DNA of 26,983 nt from Patescibacteria group bacterium (lineage in GTDB: Bacteria > Patescibacteriota > Patescibacteriia > WFTA01 > S139-112), in contig WFTA01000057.1 in NCBI GenBank assembly GCA_015485715.1, positions 1 to 26,983 on the forward strand, read 5' to 3'. The notes below the pieces were generated by a model. It did no database searches. It was given only the letters and a program-made list of their open reading frames with translations, and was not told the origin of the DNA. Numbering within the stretch: position 1 is the first letter of the stretch; the number at the start of each line of letters is the position of its first letter. A program made the position numbers and the translations under genes. This document shows positions 15,262 to 22,563 of this stretch, in pieces.

Positions 15262-15590
15262 TTCTAAATTCTAAACTCTAAATCCTAAATAAAAACCAAA
15301 AATAATTTACAAATTTACAATTTACAATTTTCAAACAATTCCCCAATAACCCAGTTTAATAAATGTCAAATTCCAAAGCTCAAATGTCAAACTAATGACA
15401 AATGTCAAAACCCAAACCGTTATTATTATTTGTCATTTGGATTTTGGTATTTGTAATTCTATAGGTTTAGAATTTAGGATTTCGGATTCAGAATTTTAAA
15501 ATATTATTGCTTGGGATTTTATTTGACATTTGGATTTTGGTATTTGGAATTCTATAGGTTTAGAATTTAGGATTTTTGGTTAAGATGGAG
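15262..15590. repeat. Dispersed intergenic inverted-repeat element, copy 4 (largest), no gene
   Basis: The left arm (AAATTCTAAATTCTAAACTC, AATCCTAAATAAAAACC) and the right arms (GGTTTAGAATTTAGGATTT) are roughly inverted, so the whole piece is a long imperfect palindrome. The right arm is itself doubled: 15431-15482 and 15524-15575 are direct copies at 50 of 52 positions. The inner part has CAAATGTCAAAC facing TGTCATTTGGATTTTGG. No gene is present. Confidence 0.7.
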
Positions 15591-15618
15591 TTGATTGAAT
15601 AATGCGTTGAGTATAGAG

Positions 15619-15627
15619 TTATCCACA
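15619..15627 (+). promoter_or_regulatory. Perfect DnaA box
   Basis: TTATCCACA is the exact high-affinity DnaA-box consensus. It stands alone, 20 bp before the -35 of the surface-protein promoter, with no cluster of boxes or AT-rich unwinding element beside it. A replication origin is therefore not indicated; a regulatory or chance site is more likely. Confidence 0.45.
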
Positions 15628-15646
15628 GGAAAGGCACAATACTTCA

Positions 15647-15675
15647 TTGACTATTGAGTCTAAATTAAGTAATAT
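15647..15675 (+). promoter_or_regulatory. Promoter of the structured leader and secreted repeat protein
   Basis: TTGACT (15647-15652) and TAATAT (15670-15675) are exactly 17 bp apart, with only two deviations from consensus. Transcription should start near 15682, giving an untranslated leader of about 365 nt before the ATG at 16049. Confidence 0.7.
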
Positions 15676-15716
15676 TTTAATATCAAGATAAATATTAGCT
15701 GCGAATATGTCCCCAT

Positions 15717-15749
15717 GCTCACAATCAAGTTCGTTGTGAGCTTTTATTT
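15717..15749 (+). terminator. Terminator-like hairpin H1 in the leader
   Basis: An 8-bp stem, GCTCACAA/TTGTGAGC, with a 9-nt loop is followed by TTTTATTTT. It lies about 35 nt after the predicted transcription start, so it could be an attenuator or the end of a short RNA. Confidence 0.5.
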
Positions 15750-15780
15750 TCAGAAAAAGGGGAGCACTTGTAAGAGCGCA

Positions 15781-15805
15781 GGATAGCAAGTGGCTATCCT
15801 TTTTT
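15781..15805 (+). terminator. Terminator-like hairpin H2 in the leader
   Basis: A 7-bp stem, GGATAGC/GCTATCC, with loop AAGTG is followed by TTTTTT. This is a textbook intrinsic terminator about 120 nt into the leader. The competing helix 15775-15783 with 15834-15842 would act as an antiterminator. Confidence 0.6.
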
Positions 15806-16031
15806 CTTCTTAGCTGGTTTGAGTTTAGGCTGGTCCTGCGCTTCCCGACTTTGTCGGGAAATACCAGCCTAATCTCAAGCTAGGTAGGTCGAGCCCTTTC
15901 TACCTTTTAGGTAGAGGGGAAGCTGGCTGGCCTGTTAAAGGTATGGGCCCATAGGCTGAGTCGATGCCTTGGCCTTATAATATTATCTTTTAACAGGCTA
16001 GATAAATTAAGCCCATTATGGGCAAATTAGA

Positions 16032-16041
16032 AAGGAGGTGA
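16032..16041 (+). promoter_or_regulatory. Ideal Shine-Dalgarno before the secreted repeat protein
   Basis: AAGGAGGTGA matches the anti-Shine-Dalgarno fully, at a good distance (10 nt from GGAGG to ATG 16049). Nearly all other genes in the window lack a visible Shine-Dalgarno, so this gene seems set up for very high translation. Confidence 0.85.
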
Positions 16042-16048
16042 AAGGGAT

Positions 16049-16654
16049 ATGAAAAAAATAATAGCAATTTTCTCCATATTGGCACTGGCAGTATTAGTTG
16101 CTGGTCCATCAATGGCTGGCAATTCATTTTTGGGTTCTGATCTGGATGATTCTGTATTCACCCAGACAGAATCAAACCTGAGAACTCTCAGGTATAATTT
16201 TGATCTGAGAGCAGATATTGATGACGATGTGGACATTGATATCAACTCAGGCGGTAATCTGGTTACTGCTGGAGGTGATATGGGAGAAGACGGACCTGTT
16301 GACATAGAAACAGGAGATGCCACATTGGAATATGCAGAGCAGAGTGATGTAAATGGAGCAGATCTTAACATCTCAGCTCCATCACTCAGCGGCAGCTCCA
16401 ATGAAATAGAGGCAACTGATGCTGATGATTCAGTAGTAGTTCAGGCTGAAACAAATAACGACAATGAGAGAGTTGATGTTGTTTCAAGACTGGATGAAGA
16501 CAGAGATCTTGATACAGATGTAGATACTGGAAACAATGGTGTGTTTGTAGGAGATGATTTTGATCAGGGATCTGTCAAAACCGGCGATCCTTCTGTAGAC
16601 GTCTCCAGAACATTCACCAGAAATGTGTTCAGAATTTTCAGCACACGCAACTAG
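16049..16654 (+). CDS. Secreted acidic two-repeat surface protein, 201 aa
   Basis: I cannot assign a named family. A classic signal peptide (MKKIIAIFSILALAVLVAG, cleavage expected after SMA at residue 23) leads to an acidic, Asp-rich mature protein without cysteines or membrane spans. Two tandem units are visible: residues 33-96 and 126-190. Each starts DDSV-x-x-Q-x-E-[ST]-N, passes through an Asp-rich D-x-D stretch and S/TG-x-N, and ends in G-x-V-x-x-TGD. The G-x-V/I-x-TG[DN] motif is shared with the giant surface protein that follows. The strong promoter, long folded leader and perfect Shine-Dalgarno suggest an abundant envelope protein, possibly a surface-layer or pilus-like subunit. That role is an inference. 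Confidence 0.8.
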   Translation: MKKIIAIFSILALAVLVAGPSMAGNSFLGSDLDDSVFTQTESNLRTLRYNFDLRADIDDDVDIDINSGGNLVTAGGDMGEDGPVDIETGDATLEYAEQSDVNGADLNISAPSLSGSSNEIEATDADDSVVVQAETNNDNERVDVVSRLDEDRDLDTDVDTGNNGVFVGDDFDQGSVKTGDPSVDVSRTFTRNVFRIFSTRN

Positions 16655-16665
16655 TATATAGTTTG

Positions 16666-16721
16666 CCCAGCGGCCCTGCCTATATGAAAGCCAGTCTTTC
16701 ATCATAGGCAGGGAGACTGGG
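16666..16721 (+). terminator. Large hairpin between the two surface-protein genes
   Basis: Three aligned stems are present: CCCAG/CTGGG (outer), CCCTGCCTAT/ATAGGCAGGG (16674-16683 with 16704-16713) and GAAAG/CTTTC (inner). There is no U-run, so rather than full termination it may protect the upstream mRNA from 3' decay or reduce read-through into the giant gene. Confidence 0.6.
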
Positions 16722-16732
16722 TGAACTGGTAA

Positions 16733-16765
16733 TTTTCAATTTACAAATTTTCAATTTTCAGATAA
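16733..16765. repeat. Fragment of the dispersed intergenic repeat
   Basis: AATTTTCAATTTACAAATTT and TCAATTTTCAGATAATTTT resemble the left-arm core of the repeat family. The remnant is short and AT-rich, so the assignment is weak. Confidence 0.35.
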
Positions 16766-16787
16766 TTTTGACTTTTGAATTTATATT

Positions 16788-19700
16788 ATGTTTTTAAACT
16801 GGAAAAAAATAAGAAAAAACCTTAGAAAGACAGGATATGTAGCGCTAATTCTTGTTATTTTGTTTTCCTATACTGTACCTTCAGCTTATGTATTTGCCCA
16901 AAGTGATACATCTGCACAGGAGATAGCAGATACTACTTCAAGTACAAGCTCAGTATCTTCTCAGGACAGCCAGACAACTTCGCAAGATTCAGATAGTGAC
17001 GGCCAGTCAGATGTACAGAGTTTATCTGAATCTGCTGAAGGGAATGTAGGCGATGTTCAGGGTCAAAGCTCAGGATCAGAAGCAGATGACCAAGACGGAC
17101 CTCCTGATCTGAATCAGGTGCTTGATGAAGTGACTCAAATTCAAAATTCTTTGCCTGTTATAGATACCAGCCAGTTAGTTCAGGATAAAATAACAGAGAT
17201 CCAGCAGGAGCAGGCAGCAGATGATGAAGAAAACAGCCAAAGCACATCTGGTGATTCTGGCTCAGATTCAGCCAGTGATACTTCTCAAGACTCAGCAGGG
17301 GGTTCTGATCTTCAGAGCACAGCCTCTGATCAAAACAACCAGACAGATACAGGGAGTACTGACAAGATGTCTGGATCTGCAGAGTCATCAGGAGATGAAA
17401 ATAAAGATTCTGGATCTGCATCACAGGATCCTGCAACTACTGGAGGAGATGCCGGCATATCTGATGAGGTTGGTGCTTTTTCTATTCCTGACCCTGAGAT
17501 AGATCCGGGTATTTTGGAATTTGTGAATAATCCTCCCAGAAACAGAGATGAAGCCCAGAATTTGGTTGATGAATTTAGAGACAGAATAGATGAAAGAGAA
17601 GTCAGAACAGATAATGTATCCCAGACAGGAAGCACCACATCTACCTCCTCTGATGATTATATTCCTCCTGAACCTGATCCTACTACAATCTCAGATGTAA
17701 ATCTGGAAGATGCAGACGATACAACAGCTGTGTCAGATGCAGAAAATACAGATTCAACAGCTGTCGAGACCAACAATAATCTGGTGCAGGAAAATATTAC
17801 AGAAGGAGAGGCTGTTTCAGGAGAAAACACTCTTGAGTCAGGCAAAGATATTTTAGAAGGAAGCATCTATACAGGAAATTCAAATATACAAGGTGAAGGC
17901 AAAGCCCAAGGAAATACTACATCTGTATCTACAGGAGGAGGGTCTACAGGGTGGATACAGAGAACATATGGAGCTGGAGCACAAAACAGCGTAGCAGGTG
18001 ATGATAATCAAACAGCTTCCAATGCTAAAGAAGTTAAAGAGCTTACTATTGTCAATAAGAACAAAGCATTTTTATCCAATGTACAGGACCTGCTTGCTAA
18101 GTCAGGTGATAATACTATATCAGCCAAGAGCAAGTTTAAAGAAGGAGGAATATTTACAGGAAATTCAGTGGTAAAAGCAAGTTTCCTAAACCTTATAAAT
18201 ACCAATACAGTTGATTCTGAATTCCTGCCTATCAATATTGATATCTATGATCCTTTGACAGGAAATATCAATATACTTGAACTTTTATTTGAGGCTTTTG
18301 GGGCTGCGCTTGATGCAAACGGTGTTGTATCTTCTACAGCAGATGCTGATCTGTCAGGGGATGACAATATCCAGAGTACATCGAGCACACTGATAGACAG
18401 AGTTAATGTTGAAAACAATAATGAAGGATATATTTACAATGATTTGAAGCTTACAGGTATTTCCGGAAGCAACAAACTTCTTGCAGGATACAAAGCCAAA
18501 CAGTTTAAAATAAATACAGGAGATGTACAGGTTTTGGCTAATTTGATAAACTTTTTAAATACCAATTTATTCAAGTCAAAGATAGGAGTTATCACTCTAA
18601 ATGTCTATACTGACTGGGCAGGAAGCCTGATACTTCCTACAGCTCAAAAGCTGGCTCAAGAGGTGCCTGATCCTGCAGGTGTAGATGCAGGAACTGCTAT
18701 AGATGCAAACAATGTAGATGATACTATTTCCAGTGCATTGGCAATAGCCAACTCTGATCTTGATGTGGTATCAGTTCAGCAGGGAGAGATAAAGACTAAG
18801 ATAAATATAGCGGCAAATTCAGGTGAAAACACAGCTTCTTTTGGCAAGAAGGCAGGAAATATAGATATAAAGACAGGAAAAGTAAAAACTTTGACCAATG
18901 TTTTGACACTGGCAAATAAAGATATTATAGGACTTGCATTTTCTCAAGGATTTTTCAATATTTTGGGTGAGTGGACAGGAACTGTAGCCGGACTTTCAGA
19001 TAAAGCAGTAGTAAAAGGAAAAGCTAAAAACTTTGTCATCTCAGATGTTGATTCTGCATTTTCAGGCCGCCCTTCAGGAGTAGTGGAAGCAAGCGCTCAG
19101 ATGAATAATGCAAGTGACTCTGTACAGCTCACCCAAGCCAGAATGGATAGATCGACCAGACTTAGAAATTTCAATGATGGAACTATTATAAACAAGATAG
19201 ATGTTCTGGCAGATTCAGGCCGCAATGATGTATCTGCATATAAAGGAAAAGATGGAGAGATAGAGACAGGTAATGTCAAGGTTGGATTGAATTTGGCAAA
19301 CTTTTTAAATAACAATTTCGCGTTTTCTAAAGGCTTGATAGTTGCTGTCAATGTATTTGGGAAATGGAGAGGTAATATTGCTTACGATGAAATAAAGGAT
19401 TTGTCAGTTGATGTCACAAGCTTAACAAATAAGAAGGATTTGAAAAGAGGAGATGAAGTAAGATACCAGATTGAGGTGCTAAATAGCGGTACCAAGCCTA
19501 CTGAAGCAGGAGAAGTGGTATATAGGTATGATGCCAACAGATTTGATCTTGTAGATGCAGGCGGCGGGCAGGTATCAGGAAACAGTATTGTCTGGAGTTT
19601 CCCTGCTATGCAGGCAGGAGAGAGGACACTCTTTACGGTACGATTGAGAGTTAAAGACAATCTGCCTCGCGGCCATTATGTAGTGGATAATTATGCTGAG

Positions 19701-20921
19701 CTTAGAGGTGTATCTGATGAAAATAATAAAAACAATAATGATTTGGATAAGTTTTCGTTTAACCTTGAGGGATATACAGATCCTGCTGACAGTAACTCAG
19801 ATGACAACCCTGGACAGAATCCGACAGGCGACTTAGGAAATGGGGGTGGGGATGCACAGGCTCTTGGAGATGGAAACAATGCATCAGGCGGATCTGGCAG
19901 TGATCCCTCTTCAGATAATGGAAATACACCGCCTGCAGGAGGCGGATATACAGAGGGATATTTGATAGTGTCCAAGACCGTATCCAGCTATGGCCCTTGG
20001 AAAGTTGGAGATGAGATTATGTACACCATCCAAGTTACCAATCCGGGTGACAGTGTAGTGAATGATGTAGTGGTATATGACAATCTCAGAGGTCAGGGTG
20101 TAGAATCTCCTGCTTCATGGCCTATACAGGATGTTTTACCGGGTGAAACTGTCACTATAGAGTATGGCATAACAGTTGTGGAGAATATGCCTGAAGGCGA
20201 GTATACAAATACAGCATATGCATCAGGATTTGATGCAGCTAATGCAGTAGTGCGCAGTCAGGATGCGAATACAACTGTATATATAGCTACAGGCACCCAA
20301 GTGGCCGGCAATGGTGGAGGAGATACATCATCAGAGACAGAAGACAATATAGCTTCTGCTCAGGGCAATGGAGATTCAGATGATGGCAGTGGAGGAAGTG
20401 TTGTAGATGACACAGATAATTCTGAAGATACTATAGAAGCAGTGGATGGATTTAATCAGGAGGCAAAGCCGTCAATAGAGATAGTTAGAAGTCCGTTGAA
20501 AAATATAGATGAAGATGAAGCGCCTCAAAATTCAGTTTCAGAAGATGTTCTTGATGAGGTAGCAGAAGATTATTCCAAGCAGATGAAAGAGAATGTCAAG
20601 ATTTCAAGGTATGTACCTGTAGCGAGAGCGGCAGAAAATAGTGAGAGCAGAGACAGTTTAGAAGGTCAGGTCAGAGGCGCATCCTCTGTGGCAGATTTGA
20701 GAGAAAATACTAGAGTAGCATACAGTATATATCCTAATTTCCTGTATTTTGATGGCATGAATGAAAATCCTACAGTAGATGAAATAGGTATTATGGATAG
20801 GGTATTTGCAGCTGTAAGGTATAATCTGCTATGGTTAGTATTTATTGCAGGTATATTATTTACTGCATATATAGGATATCGTGAGAAAAAGAGGAGGGAG
20901 ATGGAGGAGAGCATGTCTTAA
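16788..20921 (+). CDS. Giant membrane-anchored repeat surface protein with DUF11-like domains, 1377 aa
   Basis: The N-terminus carries a basic stretch and a signal sequence (about 16-37, ending YVFAQ). Residues about 38-300 are a Ser/Asp/Gln/Thr-rich, mucin-like stalk. From about 320 to 865 runs a repetitive region with four or more units of roughly 130-150 residues. Each contains N-x-G-x-N, then G-x-I-x-TG[ND/K] (GSIYTGN, GIFTGN, FKINTGD, GEIETGN), then NLxNFLNxN and V-x-x-W-x-G. This looks like a beta-solenoid. Two DUF11/CARDB-like beta-sandwiches follow, at about 868-985 (KRGDEVRYQIEVLNSG) and 1058-1165 (KVGDEIMYTIQVTNPGD). An acidic linker and a C-terminal membrane helix (about 1345-1367) with a basic tail (YREKKRREMEE) complete it. 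No LPXTG is seen. It is probably an adhesin or envelope protein. Regions are placed by eye. Confidence 0.8.
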   Translation: MFLNWKKIRKNLRKTGYVALILVILFSYTVPSAYVFAQSDTSAQEIADTTSSTSSVSSQDSQTTSQDSDSDGQSDVQSLSESAEGNVGDVQGQSSGSEADDQDGPPDLNQVLDEVTQIQNSLPVIDTSQLVQDKITEIQQEQAADDEENSQSTSGDSGSDSASDTSQDSAGGSDLQSTASDQNNQTDTGSTDKMSGSAESSGDENKDSGSASQDPATTGGDAGISDEVGAFSIPDPEIDPGILEFVNNPPRNRDEAQNLVDEFRDRIDEREVRTDNVSQTGSTTSTSSDDYIPPEPDPTTISDVNLEDADDTTAVSDAENTDSTAVETNNNLVQENITEGEAVSGENTLESGKDILEGSIYTGNSNIQGEGKAQGNTTSVSTGGGSTGWIQRTYGAGAQNSVAGDDNQTASNAKEVKELTIVNKNKAFLSNVQDLLAKSGDNTISAKSKFKEGGIFTGNSVVKASFLNLINTNTVDSEFLPINIDIYDPLTGNINILELLFEAFGAALDANGVVSSTADADLSGDDNIQSTSSTLIDRVNVENNNEGYIYNDLKLTGISGSNKLLAGYKAKQFKINTGDVQVLANLINFLNTNLFKSKIGVITLNVYTDWAGSLILPTAQKLAQEVPDPAGVDAGTAIDANNVDDTISSALAIANSDLDVVSVQQGEIKTKINIAANSGENTASFGKKAGNIDIKTGKVKTLTNVLTLANKDIIGLAFSQGFFNILGEWTGTVAGLSDKAVVKGKAKNFVISDVDSAFSGRPSGVVEASAQMNNASDSVQLTQARMDRSTRLRNFNDGTIINKIDVLADSGRNDVSAYKGKDGEIETGNVKVGLNLANFLNNNFAFSKGLIVAVNVFGKWRGNIAYDEIKDLSVDVTSLTNKKDLKRGDEVRYQIEVLNSGTKPTEAGEVVYRYDANRFDLVDAGGGQVSGNSIVWSFPAMQAGERTLFTVRLRVKDNLPRGHYVVDNYAELRGVSDENNKNNNDLDKFSFNLEGYTDPADSNSDDNPGQNPTGDLGNGGGDAQALGDGNNASGGSGSDPSSDNGNTPPAGGGYTEGYLIVSKTVSSYGPWKVGDEIMYTIQVTNPGDSVVNDVVVYDNLRGQGVESPASWPIQDVLPGETVTIEYGITVVENMPEGEYTNTAYASGFDAANAVVRSQDANTTVYIATGTQVAGNGGGDTSSETEDNIASAQGNGDSDDGSGGSVVDDTDNSEDTIEAVDGFNQEAKPSIEIVRSPLKNIDEDEAPQNSVSEDVLDEVAEDYSKQMKENVKISRYVPVARAAENSESRDSLEGQVRGASSVADLRENTRVAYSIYPNFLYFDGMNENPTVDEIGIMDRVFAAVRYNLLWLVFIAGILFTAYIGYREKKRREMEESMS

Positions 20922-21050
20922 TCCCCTGACGTCGTGCCTACTTCAAATGGCGCAGGATAACAACAGTCTTAACTTCTGTTCTTAAAGAATAATATTTTAA
21001 GTTTTTATTGTTTATATTTAATATTCTTCATATTAGAATGTGCTAGGAGG
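20922..21050. other. Short gap between surface protein and ATPase operon
   Basis: No gene is present. AACAG and CTGTT (about 20960-20980) could form a weak hairpin. The decamer GCGCAGGATA here (20949-20958) also occurs in the leader at 15776-15785, which may be chance. No clear terminator for the giant gene is seen. Confidence 0.4.
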
Positions 21051-21079
21051 TGGACTTTTGTGTTCTTTTGTGTTATAAT
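21051..21079 (+). promoter_or_regulatory. Promoter of the membrane protein / TraG-like ATPase operon
   Basis: A perfect TATAAT (21074-21079) is preceded 17 bp upstream by TGGACT (21051-21056, four of six consensus bases). Initiation near 21086 would give a leader of about 22 nt before ATG 21108. Confidence 0.6.
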
Positions 21080-21107
21080 TACACTGTTAATTATCCTGTA
21101 ATTCTTT

Positions 21108-22550
21108 ATGGTTTTTTTCTATATAGGTGTTGTTTTGGTATTTATTGGTTTGTTTTTATATACTTTTCAAAGATGGTTGATATTAAATATATCTTCTCTC
21201 TATACGTTGGAGGATCTCTTTAAATTCAGGAGAGGTTCTCCTTTTTTTTATAAACTGGGAGGGTATATATGTTTTACACTTGGAAGTTCTTTGATGATTT
21301 TGTCGTTTGTATTCAGTGAAAAAGAGGTGCCGCCTGCGCTCTTGTCGATAAACAATATACTGGCAGAAAGCATTTTTTTATCAACAGTCTGGGATATCTT
21401 TTTAGGAGGAGGATGGACAGTTGTTTTTTTGTTTTTAGCAATGATTTTTATAGGGATGAGCTACAGGATATGGCTACTTTTTATGAGATTGAGATACATA
21501 AACAGCCATAGATACATCACTCTGGAGGCCTCTATACCCAAGTTTAATGAGAAAGGACCTGAAGCAATGGAACAGTTTTTAAATACGTTGATTAAGACAT
21601 ATACAGAGCCTGAGTGGACATCTCCAGACTGGGTGGATGTAGTTTTCAAAGGAGCTGTACCTATGTGGTATTCTCTGGAGATTGTATCGATTGAGGGTGA
21701 GATTAGATTTCAGATTGGAGTACCTGTTGAAATGAAAGATATAGTGGAGACAAGCTTTTACAGTGCATATCCTGATGCAAATATTGAGATTGTTTATCCC
21801 GGAAAAGATCACATGTTTAGAATACCTGATAAGTATCCTCATGATTATTTCAAAGTGTGGGGAAGAGAGTTATTTTTAAAAAATAGAGATATATATCCCA
21901 TCAGAACATATCCTGATTTTGCTGAACAGGGAAATCCAGACTCGTTAAACGGCTTGTTTGAAGTTATAGGAAAAATAGACAGAGGAGAATATGTAGGATT
22001 TCAGATCCTTCTTCAACCTGTGGCAGATACAAGATGGAAAGATAACGCTGAAAGGCTTGTATCAGGCAACAAAATAAAAGACAGCCTGAAAGGAGATGTG
22101 GAAAAGAAAATATCTAAAAATTTGTTTAAGTGCAAGATGAGAATATTATATATTGCCAGATACAATGCCTATCGAGCAAATCAGGTGAAAACAGCTCTTT
22201 TATCTGCTCTTTCTCAGTTTTCATCAGGAGTAAACGGCCTTAAGGGAAGCAAAAGGTATTATACTGAGATATACGGTCCTGCCCGTTTTTTAAAAATTTT
22301 TTCAGGTATCTGGCCTTTCAGCAGTATGGTTAAAACACTTGCAGGAGCAAGAGCCACACTGTTGGTGAGGGGGTATAAGATGCGAGATTTTAGTTTTTAT
22401 ATACAGAACTCTCCGTTTATCCTAAATACAGAAGAATTGGCAACTTTGTTTCATATGCCCACTAAACATATAACATCCCCTAAAATAAAATGGCTTGACA
22501 ATACCAAAGTTGAGCCTCCTGCCAATTTACCTCTTGGGGAGAGGATATAA
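21108..22550 (+). CDS. Three-helix membrane protein of a type IV secretion-like locus, 480 aa
   Basis: Three hydrophobic helices lie in the first quarter (about 3-25, 50-68 and 99-120), followed by a soluble domain of about 355 residues on the cytoplasmic side. The soluble part has alternating strands and helices and segments such as EWTSPDWVDVVFKGAVPMWY and FQIGVPVEMKD. This resembles the uncharacterised N-terminal module seen ahead of VirD4/TraG-like ATPases in CPR genomes. I know that association only from general familiarity (a DUF8128-like assignment is possible but untested). It has no Walker motif of its own. The gene ends 13 bp before the first ATPase, so it probably anchors those ATPases to the membrane. 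Confidence 0.7.
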   Translation: MVFFYIGVVLVFIGLFLYTFQRWLILNISSLYTLEDLFKFRRGSPFFYKLGGYICFTLGSSLMILSFVFSEKEVPPALLSINNILAESIFLSTVWDIFLGGGWTVVFLFLAMIFIGMSYRIWLLFMRLRYINSHRYITLEASIPKFNEKGPEAMEQFLNTLIKTYTEPEWTSPDWVDVVFKGAVPMWYSLEIVSIEGEIRFQIGVPVEMKDIVETSFYSAYPDANIEIVYPGKDHMFRIPDKYPHDYFKVWGRELFLKNRDIYPIRTYPDFAEQGNPDSLNGLFEVIGKIDRGEYVGFQILLQPVADTRWKDNAERLVSGNKIKDSLKGDVEKKISKNLFKCKMRILYIARYNAYRANQVKTALLSALSQFSSGVNGLKGSKRYYTEIYGPARFLKIFSGIWPFSSMVKTLAGARATLLVRGYKMRDFSFYIQNSPFILNTEELATLFHMPTKHITSPKIKWLDNTKVEPPANLPLGERI

Positions 22551-22563
22551 TTAGTCAGAATAT

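Larger units (their letters stand above)
15682..16048 (+). ncRNA. Long structured 5' leader / candidate RNA element
   Basis: At least six inverted repeats are stacked here. H1: GCTCACAA/TTGTGAGC (15717-15741) followed by TTTTATTTT. H2: GGATAGC/GCTATCC (15781-15799) followed by six Ts. H3: a long rod, TTGAG-x-TTAGGCTGGT (15819-15834) with ACCAGCCTAA-x-CTCAA (15863-15878), capped by TTCCCGAC/GTCGGGAA (15842-15860). H4: CTACC/GGTAG inside a CCC/GGGG stem (15894-15919). H5: GCCTGTTAAA/TTTAACAGGC (15930-15998). H6: GCCC/GGGC (16011-16023). Alternative pairs compete: AGCGCAGGA (15775-15783) is fully complementary to TCCTGCGCT (15834-15842), which would break H2 and H3, and CACTTG (15765-15770) matches the H2 loop CAAGTG. 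No known family (RNase P, tmRNA, SRP, common riboswitches) was recognised. No protein-coding frame is evident. Confidence 0.65.

Noticed and set aside
10711..15627. Chromosomal replication origin, based on two exact DnaA boxes
   Set aside because: The boxes are 4.9 kb apart and single, with no dnaA, dnaN, gidA or clustered boxes nearby.
15682..16048. RNase P RNA, tmRNA, SRP RNA or 6S RNA in the structured region
   Set aside because: None of the signature segments (GAGGAAAGTCC and ACAGAA of RNase P, the tmRNA tRNA-like end, the SRP GGAAG loop) was found, and the element leads directly into a Shine-Dalgarno.
16768..16789. TTGACT plus TATATT/TATTAT as a promoter for the giant gene
   Set aside because: The possible -10 boxes are only about 8-12 bp from the TTGACT and overlap the start codon, so the spacing is not workable.
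17221..17502. 93-codon + strand frame inside the giant surface protein
   Set aside because: It is an out-of-frame product of the Ser/Asp/Gln-rich stalk with no start signal.
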